Positions 1 through 4,746 of a DNA stretch of 5,725 nucleotides are shown one piece after another (position 1 is the first letter of the stretch; every line of letters begins with the position of its first letter). The stretch is from an uncultured Planctomycetaceae bacterium (GTDB lineage Bacteria; Planctomycetota; Planctomycetia; Planctomycetales; Planctomycetaceae), in the NCBI GenBank assembly GCA_903823545.1, contig CAIJTL010001408.1, positions 1 to 5,725 on the forward strand. The letters are read 5' to 3'. The position numbers and the translations under genes were made by a program. Under the pieces are notes generated by a model, which saw only the letters and a program-made list of their open reading frames with translations, was not told where the DNA came from and did not search any database.

Positions 1-1485
1 AGCACGCACGGCGAGCGACTTCATCGCGTCCCCCAGAGTTTCTCGCAGGCTGAAGACGTCAATATTGAGATCGAGTTTTCCCGCTTCAATCTTTGAGAAG
101 TCGAGAATGTCGTTGATGACCAGCAGCAACGCTTCGCCCGAATCACGGACCATCGCCAAATATTCGTGCTGTGATTGAGTCAGTTGTGTGTCGAGAACCA
201 ATTCTGTCATGCCGATGATCGCGTTCATCGGCGTCCGAATTTCATGGCTCATGTTGGCTAAGAAGTCGCTCTTCGCACGATTCGCTGACTCTGCCGCGTC
301 CTTCGCTTCACGGAGATTTGCCTCGGATGCTTTTCGCTTGCTGATGTCGTGAATGAATGCGGCGAACAACACATGCCCGTCGAATCGCAACGACGAGATC
401 GTTATCTCAACAGGGAACTCATGTCCGTCACGATGCAGCGCAGTGAACTCCAATCGCTGGCCCAAGATTCGTGCCTGACCCGTCAGCAAAAAGCGTTCAA
501 GGCCCGCTTGATGCGCCGCTCGAAAACGAGACGGGATGATCAACTGCGACAACGATTGGCCCAACGCTTCTTGTGGCGACCAGCCGAACGTCGCGGACGC
601 TTGAGCGTTCCAGTCGATGATCGTTCCTTCTGGATCAATCGCGACGAAGGCATCGAGTGCCGTCTCGACAATCATCCGCGTTCGGAATTCGCTATCGCGT
701 AACGCCTGCAACGTCAGCTTCTGTTCGGTGATGTCTCGCGACACACCGAAGGTCCCGATGATCGTTCCATCGCGATCTCGTAGCGGCAACTTGCTGCTGG
801 AAGCCCAAGTCACATGCCCGTCTGGCCAAGTTTCCTTTTCGTCTTTTTCCAGAACAGGCTGGCCAGACGCCATCAAATCCAGTTCGTCCTGCCGAGCCTG
901 CTGAGCATGCTCTGACGAAAAGAAGTCGGCGTCTGATTTACCGATCACTTCTGCGGTGTCTTGCAGACCAAAACGAGTCGCCAATGCCCGGCTAACTCGA
1001 ATGAACCGGCTTTCCCGATCTTTGAAGTAGATGCTGTCCGGCAAACTTTCCATCAGCGTGTGCAAGAGGCCGCGCTCATGTTCAATTTCGGCGTGCAGCC
1101 GCTGTCGCTCGATCGCATACCGGATCGCATGTTCGAGTCGCGAGACGTCATAAACGTCTTTGACGAGGAAGTCTGCCGCACCCGCTTGCATCGCTGCGAC
1201 GTCGACCTCGCGGCTGTCCTGCCCGGTCATCACAATCAGCGGGGCGCGACAGCCCGCTGCGATCGCCGCCTTCAGTAAGTCGATTCCGCTTCGTCCGCCA
1301 AGCCGATGATCAATCAGATAAACGTCATGGCGTTCTTGTTTGATCGCCGCCAGGCCCTCATCAAACGAGCCTGCCCAATCGAAAACAAATCGCTCCGAGT
1401 ACCGTTCGTCAAACAGTTCGCGAGTAATGATGAATGTTGATTCGTCATCGTCGACGAGCAGCACACGAACGGGGACGTCAGCCAT
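1..1485 (-). CDS. Hybrid sensor histidine kinase, REC-PAS-PAS-HisKA (N-terminal part, runs off left edge)
   Basis: The 495 residues in the window form a signalling kinase that opens with a receiver domain. Residues 6-127 are the receiver: acidic pair D12/D13, predicted phospho-acceptor D59 (in YLID), T87 and K109 are all present. A helix (about 115-137) leads into PAS domain 1 (about 140-257, ending GVSRDITEQK) and PAS domain 2 (about 264-385, starting FRTRMIVETALDAF and ending FIHDISKRK). A short coiled linker (386-405) precedes a HisKA dimerisation domain with H-box FLANMSHEIRTPMNAIIGM, phospho-acceptor H414. The sequence is still open at base 1, just after the HisKA helices (DILDFSKIEAGKL), so the HATPase domain and any C-terminal receivers are outside the window. 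No membrane segment or signal peptide is seen, so it is probably cytoplasmic. The ATG at 1485 begins directly before the receiver (MADVPVRVLLVDDD) and has a good ribosome-binding site. The input signal and partner are unknown. Confidence 0.93.
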   Translation of the reverse strand, partial: MADVPVRVLLVDDDESTFIITRELFDERYSERFVFDWAGSFDEGLAAIKQERHDVYLIDHRLGGRSGIDLLKAAIAAGCRAPLIVMTGQDSREVDVAAMQAGAADFLVKDVYDVSRLEHAIRYAIERQRLHAEIEHERGLLHTLMESLPDSIYFKDRESRFIRVSRALATRFGLQDTAEVIGKSDADFFSSEHAQQARQDELDLMASGQPVLEKDEKETWPDGHVTWASSSKLPLRDRDGTIIGTFGVSRDITEQKLTLQALRDSEFRTRMIVETALDAFVAIDPEGTIIDWNAQASATFGWSPQEALGQSLSQLIIPSRFRAAHQAGLERFLLTGQARILGQRLEFTALHRDGHEFPVEITISSLRFDGHVLFAAFIHDISKRKASEANLREAKDAAESANRAKSDFLANMSHEIRTPMNAIIGMTELVLDTQLTQSQHEYLAMVRDSGEALLLVINDILDFSKIEAGKLDLNIDVFSLRETLGDAMKSLAVRA

Positions 1486-1494
1486 CGAGCCGGG

Positions 1495-1499
1495 CTCCT
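1495..1499 (-). promoter_or_regulatory. Ribosome-binding site of the hybrid kinase
   Basis: AGGAG on the minus strand lies 9 bases before the ATG at 1485. It is the clearest Shine-Dalgarno sequence among the genes in this window and fixes the kinase start. Confidence 0.7.
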
Positions 1500-1519
1500 G
1501 AGGGAATTCAGTCGCACGG

Positions 1520-1551
1520 ATTCTAGTGTGAGGCAGGCTTTCCGAAAGTGC
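1520..1551 (-). promoter_or_regulatory. Putative promoter of the hybrid kinase
   Basis: On the minus strand a -10-like TAGAAT (1525-1520) is preceded, after 17 bases, by GCACTTTCG (1551-1543), which sits where a -35 element would be. Transcription would begin near 1513 and give a leader of about 28 bases. The same two words occur upstream of the DUF2617 gene, which is the main support. The upstream word does not match the sigma-70 -35 consensus, so the sigma factor is uncertain. Confidence 0.4.
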
Positions 1552-1599
1552 GTCGTTGCATCTAAGCACGGCCGGCTAATTCGTCGGATTGCAGAAGCT

Positions 1600-1680
1600 G
1601 TAGGTTGGGACCAGCACAGCGCCGGCCCACCAAGTCTTGATCAAATGGTGGTCCGGCGCTTTGCGCTGGTCCCGCCCTAC
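1600..1680. repeat. REP/BIME-like palindromic repeat
   Basis: The left arm (1600-1632) starts GTAGGTTGGGACCAGC and ends GCGCCGGCCCACCA. The right arm (1646-1680), read on the opposite strand, starts GTAGGGCGGGACCAGC and ends GCGCCGGACCACCA. The arms match over almost their whole length, with a few mismatches and small length differences, around a 13-base loop (1633-1645). From memory, repeats with a GTAGGxxGGGACCAGC...GCGCCGGxCCACCA core are dispersed in many copies in several bacterial genomes and resemble REP elements mobilised by IS200-like (RAYT) transposases. It lies 38 bp past the stop of the DUF2617 gene, where its strong hairpin could also end or stabilise that transcript. Only one copy is in the window, so the repetitive nature is inferred. 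Confidence 0.75.
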
Positions 1681-1718
1681 GAATCGCGCCGCCTCACAAA
1701 TTTGCCAGCCGTGTGCAT

Positions 1719-2270
1719 CTAAGCCGCAGGCAATTCAATCAGCGTTTGCGTCTTTACGATCGCGCAGTTTTCTGGAAACGTGTGAAAAGCGTGGATCAAC
1801 AAGCTGTGCGGAAACAGGTCTGCCTGCAGATAGCTGATGGCTGCGGGGGCGAGCCGGTTTGGTGTCGAAAACATGTGACCGATGGTCGCCTTGCCGCAGT
1901 CGGTGCAAAACTCTTCGTGTAATCGCAAATAGATTTCCGGATCAACCCGCTCGACCTGATAGCTCAGGTAATATGCAACTTTATTGGGAAGGGTGAGAGA
2001 CTCATCGCGATTGCTGCGTAGATTTCTGTCGAAAAGTCGATGCCGAGATGGAAGCGGTTGCTTGTGCGGAGCGACAACTTCGCAGAGGAAATGTTGAGGC
2101 GATTTCAGTTGAACGACGTGGCCCGCATTGGTGATGGCGATCTGAACGACAAAGCTGTGATGGGTAATCGTCGTCTGCGATTGAATCACGAACAGCTCCG
2201 GATGCACTGACCGGCTGAAAATTGCCAGACTCAATTCCGAGACATCCGGTCTGACGAATCTGACGCTCAT
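1719..2270 (-). CDS. DUF2617-type conserved protein of unknown function
   Basis: A 183-residue soluble protein with no signal peptide or membrane segment. Its opening MSVRFVRPDVSELSLAIFSR, the HPELF stretch (23-27), the VERVDPEIYLRLHEE region (106-120) and the C-terminal AFHTFPENCAIVKTQT (161-176) fit my recollection of the DUF2617 family, common in planctomycetes and without a known function. I could not search to confirm. The reading frame is open back to 2465, but the ATG at 2270 is chosen because the family-like sequence starts exactly there and the upstream 65 codons look non-coding. No clear Shine-Dalgarno precedes it. One CxxC (C122, C125) followed by H132 is present, too little to claim metal binding. 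It lies between rnhA and the kinase, with its own probable promoter, so its neighbours say little about its role. Confidence 0.8.
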   Translation of the reverse strand: MSVRFVRPDVSELSLAIFSRSVHPELFVIQSQTTITHHSFVVQIAITNAGHVVQLKSPQHFLCEVVAPHKQPLPSRHRLFDRNLRSNRDESLTLPNKVAYYLSYQVERVDPEIYLRLHEEFCTDCGKATIGHMFSTPNRLAPAAISYLQADLFPHSLLIHAFHTFPENCAIVKTQTLIELPAA

Positions 2271-2322
2271 AGCGCGGCACTTTCGAGAGAAATTGCGAAC
2301 GACGATCGACGAAGCGGGGCGG

Positions 2323-2356
2323 ATTCTAGCGCTCGATTTGACCCTCGCGAAAGTGC
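2323..2356 (-). promoter_or_regulatory. Putative promoter of the DUF2617 gene
   Basis: On the minus strand TAGAAT followed by CCG (-10 box at 2328-2323) is preceded, after 19 bases, by GCACTTTCG (2356-2348). Both words recur before the hybrid kinase. The predicted leader is about 45 bases. It carries the reverse complement of the same 9-mer (CGAAAGTGC on the minus strand, 2285-2277), making a perfect 9-bp inverted pair around the predicted start. The 19-base spacing is long for a sigma-70 promoter, so the call is tentative. Confidence 0.38.
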
Positions 2357-2439
2357 ATCCTCCTAATTCTAAGGACGCGATTTCTGCGCCAGCCTGCGTT
2401 GATAGCAACTGACCCAAACACGGCCACTTGCCTGCGCGG

Positions 2440-2455
2440 CGGACGACGGCGTCCG
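2440..2455 (-). terminator. Short GC-rich hairpin after rnhA (possible terminator)
   Basis: A perfect 6-bp stem (CGGACG/CGTCCG) with a 4-base loop lies 6 bases past the rnhA stop codon. No run of T follows on the minus strand, so it is not a canonical intrinsic terminator. It may only slow polymerase or protect the mRNA end. Confidence 0.3.
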
Positions 2456-2461
2456 AAGACC

Positions 2462-2929
2462 TCACGCAAATTGTTGCGCGGCGGCAACGGCTAGCTCATC
2501 GCAACGCTCGTTTTCCGGATGACCGCTGTGTCCCTTCACGACCGTGAAATGAACTCTGTGCTGTGTCAGGAGCGCATCAAGCCGCTGCCAGAGTTCTGGG
2601 TTTTTGATCGGAACCCAGCGTGTGCCATCTTTTCGTCGCCAGCCGTTCTTCTTCCAATTTGGAAGCCAACTGCGGCAACCATCAGCCACATACTTGCTGT
2701 CGGTGATGACCTCGACCACCGTTGGACGCTTGAGCGATTCCAGACCAGAGATGACTGCGAGCATCTCCATTTGGTTATTCGTTGTTGTGGCCATCCCACC
2801 AGAGAGTTCTTTTTCCGTTCCGGTTTGTGGATGGCGCAAGATGCAGGCCCAACCACCGGGTCCAGGATTTCCGCTGCAAGCGCCATCAGTAAAGAGACGT
2901 ACTTCAACAGCGGGCAACTCACTCGACAT
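2462..2929 (-). CDS. rnhA: Ribonuclease HI
   Basis: This 155-residue protein is a full-length type 1 RNase H. It cuts the RNA strand of RNA-DNA hybrids, removing R-loops and replication primers in the cytoplasm. All active-site residues of the family are visible: D15 (in [17 protein letters not shown]), E55 (in TTNNQMEM), D77 (in VITDSKYV), H134 (in [17 protein letters not shown]) and D144. The basic [15 protein letters not shown] segment (88-102) matches the substrate-binding handle of the E. coli enzyme, and the length matches that enzyme. A TTG codon sits directly before the ATG at 2929; I chose the ATG, although no convincing Shine-Dalgarno is seen for either. The gene follows infA in the same direction after 91 bp containing two hairpins, so cotranscription is possible but not shown. 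Confidence 0.97.
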   Translation of the reverse strand: MSSELPAVEVRLFTDGACSGNPGPGGWACILRHPQTGTEKELSGGMATTTNNQMEMLAVISGLESLKRPTVVEVITDSKYVADGCRSWLPNWKKNGWRRKDGTRWVPIKNPELWQRLDALLTQHRVHFTVVKGHSGHPENERCDELAVAAAQQFA

Positions 2930-2951
2930 CAAACGGCTCGCAATCGTAGAA

Positions 2952-2966
2952 CAGGCGGACCGCCTG
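2952..2966. repeat. Perfect short palindrome in the infA-rnhA spacer
   Basis: CAGGCGG and CCGCCTG are perfect inverted copies around a single base, 23 bp before the rnhA start. A stem with so short a loop would open at its tip. It could be a DNA site or part of the intergenic RNA fold; no function can be assigned. Confidence 0.4.
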
Positions 2967-2993
2967 CATCAGCAACGACACTTTGTCAGGAAG

Positions 2994-3014
2994 GAGCAGG
3001 CGAGCCGCCCGCTC
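2994..3014 (-). terminator. Hairpin directly after infA (possible terminator or processing site)
   Basis: In the leftward transcript GAGCGGGCG pairs with CGCCTGCTC over 9 bp (one G-U) around a 3-base loop, starting 6 bases past the infA stop. The bases after it are mixed C and T rather than a T run, so Rho-independent termination is doubtful. It may attenuate or process the mRNA between infA and rnhA. Confidence 0.4.
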
Positions 3015-3020
3015 TACAGC

Positions 3021-3239
3021 TTAACGTTCGCGGAAAGTGATCCGACCACGGTTGAGATCGTACGGAGAGACTTCAACCTTCACTTTGTCGCCCGGCACAA
3101 TACGGATGAAGTGCTTCCGCATTTTGCCCGCAACATGCGCCATCACGAGGTGACCGTTTTCCAGCTTGACTCGGAATTGGGTGTTGGCCAGTGCCTCCAC
3201 CACGGTGCCTTCAACTTCAATTGCTTCTTCTTTGGCCAT
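3021..3239 (-). CDS. infA: Translation initiation factor IF-1
   Basis: A 72-residue protein, the usual IF-1 length, made of a single S1-like OB fold. IF-1 binds the A site of the 30S subunit and works with IF-2 and IF-3 during initiation. Characteristic sequence is intact from [17 protein letters not shown] through [26 protein letters not shown] and [16 protein letters not shown]. The ATG at 3239 gives the standard MAKE start. A weak GAGAAG lies 6 bases upstream as the likely ribosome-binding site. In many bacteria infA lies among ribosomal protein genes; here rnhA follows it and a divergent acyltransferase lies upstream. The leader contains sequences complementary to the ribosome-binding region (see 3246-3351). 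Confidence 0.97.
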   Translation of the reverse strand: MAKEEAIEVEGTVVEALANTQFRVKLENGHLVMAHVAGKMRKHFIRIVPGDKVKVEVSPYDLNRGRITFRER

Positions 3240-3245
3240 TCAGAA

Positions 3246-3351
3246 CTTCTCACGCGAGGGACAGACTTCGTTCAGATTCCATTTTGAGAGGCGCCATTCT
3301 GGCGTGCGTGTCGGCTGTTTGCCAGCGTGAGAGTTTGCGCTTTCGTGAGAG
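3246..3351 (-). promoter_or_regulatory. Possible infA leader element that could mask the ribosome-binding site
   Basis: In the leftward transcript the sequence GCGTGAGAAG (3255-3246) spans the weak Shine-Dalgarno of infA. Two CTCTCACG copies lie upstream in the same transcript, at 3351-3344 and 3333-3326. The nearer one (TCTCACGC) is perfectly complementary to GCGTGAGA over 8 bases, and the farther one over 7. Either could pair with the ribosome-binding region, giving alternative folds. The complementarity is seen directly; a regulatory role is inference, and the transcription start is unknown. Confidence 0.3.
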
Positions 3352-3381
3352 CACGCCTCGGTCGATGTACCGCTTTTGACA

Positions 3382-3433
3382 ATGTTGCGATTTCACCACA
3401 CGCGTGAATTTCACTGATTCCGTTTCGCAACAT
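3382..3433. repeat. Nested inverted repeats in the divergent promoter region
   Basis: ATGTTGCGA (3382-3390) and TCGCAACAT (3425-3433) are perfect 9-bp inverted copies separated by 34 bases. Between them TTCAC, GTGAA and TTCAC alternate, so smaller palindromes are nested inside. The symmetry and the position between divergent genes suit an operator for a dimeric regulator or a folded leader. No known binding site is recognised. Confidence 0.4.
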
Positions 3434-3573
3434 GCCGGAGAAGTTGGGAGATCTCGGACGATCGCATCACGAAAATCCGAGGGTTCGACGCCGAACTTGC
3501 CTCCGCGCGACCTTTTGTAAGCCAGAGTTGCTGCCCTCACTTTTAGATGAGGAACGACTTTGGATTCCAATTC

Positions 3574-4746
3574 ATGATTCGCCCACTGACCGCCGCCGAT
3601 GTCTCTTTGATTCCGCGATTGCTGGCTTCTGACAGCCACGATCGGGCGACTGCTGAACGTGACGCCCGACCGGTCATTGAGTCGCTGTTTCCTAAACTGT
3701 TTCTCAATACGCCTCACAGCGAGCCCGATATACATGGACTTGTCAGCGTCGCGGAAGACGGTCAGTTATCGGGGATGATCGGCACCGTCTTACGTCAGAT
3801 GCAGTTTCGCGATCGACCAATTCGTGCGGCGATCAGCGCCGAACTGTTCGTCGATCCGGCTCATCGATCGAAGATGCTGGGCGTGAAGATTTTCAAAAAG
3901 GTGATGGAAGGGCCGCAGGATTTGTCATTTTCCGACATCGCCAACGACAGCTCGCGGGCTCTCTGGCAAAGTCTCGGCGGAACGGTCGCCTCTTGGTACG
4001 GACTGAATTGGCTGAAAGTCATTCGTCCCGGATTGTTGCCGTTGTCTGTCCTGTCAAAGTCTCGATTGGGCAAACCGCTAGCATGGGCCGGACGTCCGAT
4101 CGCCACATTGACCGACAGTCTGTTACGGCGTGCGGCAGGTAACTACTGCAAAGTAAATCCTCTACCGAAGGGACAGGTAGAGCCACTGACTCCCGACCTC
4201 TTTCTACAATTCTTTCCCCAATTTAGCCGCGCTGACGACCTTCGGCCGGTGTATGACCGAGAGACGATTGACTGGGTGTGGCCACGGCTCGACTTCATGT
4301 ATCGCAACGGTGGTGAGAGTCAGCAAGCACTCTTGCGGAATCATCGAAGCGAACCGATTGGCTGGTATATCTACCAGTTATCTGCCACCGGCATCGCACG
4401 TGTATCGCAGATCGTCGCGCATCCTCACACCGCCGGACAGGTGATCGACCATCTGTTGAATCACGCTGCGGAACGTGGTGCGATTGCCGTTACCGGGCGA
4501 GTGATCCCCCGTTTCATCCAGGCTATCAGCGACCGTCATTGCTTGATCTTGCGTCGCAGCACCTACCTCTTCGTTCATTCTCGCGACCCGGAAATCACTG
4601 ACGCATTCATCAACGGCCGAGCGTTCCTGTCTCTGCTTGAAGGTGAGGGCCCACTACAGATTTGGAATACCCCGGAACTCGCCATTCAGCGACTACCGCA
4701 ACCAGTCCCGGGGCAAAACCATGTGAGTCAACCATGCCTCAGTTGA
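3574..4746 (+). CDS. Long GNAT-like N-acyltransferase (two lobes)
   Basis: A 390-residue protein that starts like a GNAT enzyme (MIRPLTAADVSLIPRLL). The strand-turn region SAELFVDPAHRSKMLGVKIF (88-107) resembles the acyl-CoA pyrophosphate-binding motif (VxPxxRxxGxG), though the usual second glycine is replaced. Residues 260-345 (EPIGWYIYQL...RSTYLFVHS) look like a second GNAT-like lobe, and a C-terminal INGRAFLSLLEGEG stretch recalls long GNAT proteins found in planctomycete polysaccharide or acyl-transfer clusters. I infer transfer of an acyl or aminoacyl group from a thioester to an amine; the substrate is unknown. No signal peptide or membrane segment is evident. An ATG at 3547 would add nine residues (MRNDFGFQF); I prefer 3574 because the fold begins there, but neither has a good ribosome-binding site. 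The 3' end overlaps the next gene by 13 bp, indicating cotranscription and translational coupling. Confidence 0.75.
   Translation: MIRPLTAADVSLIPRLLASDSHDRATAERDARPVIESLFPKLFLNTPHSEPDIHGLVSVAEDGQLSGMIGTVLRQMQFRDRPIRAAISAELFVDPAHRSKMLGVKIFKKVMEGPQDLSFSDIANDSSRALWQSLGGTVASWYGLNWLKVIRPGLLPLSVLSKSRLGKPLAWAGRPIATLTDSLLRRAAGNYCKVNPLPKGQVEPLTPDLFLQFFPQFSRADDLRPVYDRETIDWVWPRLDFMYRNGGESQQALLRNHRSEPIGWYIYQLSATGIARVSQIVAHPHTAGQVIDHLLNHAAERGAIAVTGRVIPRFIQAISDRHCLILRRSTYLFVHSRDPEITDAFINGRAFLSLLEGEGPLQIWNTPELAIQRLPQPVPGQNHVSQPCLS

Larger units (their letters stand above)
3240..3573. other. Divergent intergenic region between infA and the GNAT gene
   Basis: These 334 bases separate two genes transcribed away from each other and must hold both promoters. 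I see no convincing protein gene or RNA gene. A perfect TTGACA at 3376-3381 (plus strand) has no -10 box at a suitable distance. For the GNAT gene, TTGTAA (3515-3520) and TTTAGA (3542-3547) form only a poor pair with a 21-base gap. The region is rich in short inverted repeats: 3301-3307 with 3351-3357 (GGCGTGC/GCACGCC), the direct repeat CGTGAGAG at 3326 and 3344, and a 9-bp inverted repeat at 3382-3433. Confidence 0.7.

Noticed and set aside
349..1278. Several plus-strand open frames in the left part
   Set aside because: They lie opposite the hybrid kinase, whose receiver, PAS and HisKA domains are continuous through the whole stretch.
2326..2364. Mini-ORF (MHFREGQIER) on the minus strand preceded by a perfect AGGAGG
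   Set aside because: The AGGAGG touches the ATG with no spacing, so it cannot act as its Shine-Dalgarno, and the 10-codon frame lies across the predicted promoter.
2271..2465. Upstream extension of the DUF2617 gene to an ATG at 2465
   Set aside because: The added 65 residues look non-coding, would cover the promoter-like motifs and overlap the rnhA stop, and the family-like sequence begins exactly at the ATG at 2270.
2519..3287. Long plus-strand open frames opposite rnhA and infA
   Set aside because: They are antisense shadows of two clearly recognised conserved genes; their translations show no family features.
3376..3404. Promoter based on the perfect TTGACA at 3376-3381
   Set aside because: The bases at the expected -10 position read CACGCG, with nothing TATAAT-like at 15-19 base spacing.
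3250..3735. 161-codon minus-strand open frame running from inside the GNAT gene into the infA leader
   Set aside because: It overlaps the N-terminus of the better-supported GNAT gene, resembles no family and has no ribosome-binding site. Its last codons could at most be a short upstream ORF (ending MESERSLSLA) before infA, which lacks a Shine-Dalgarno.
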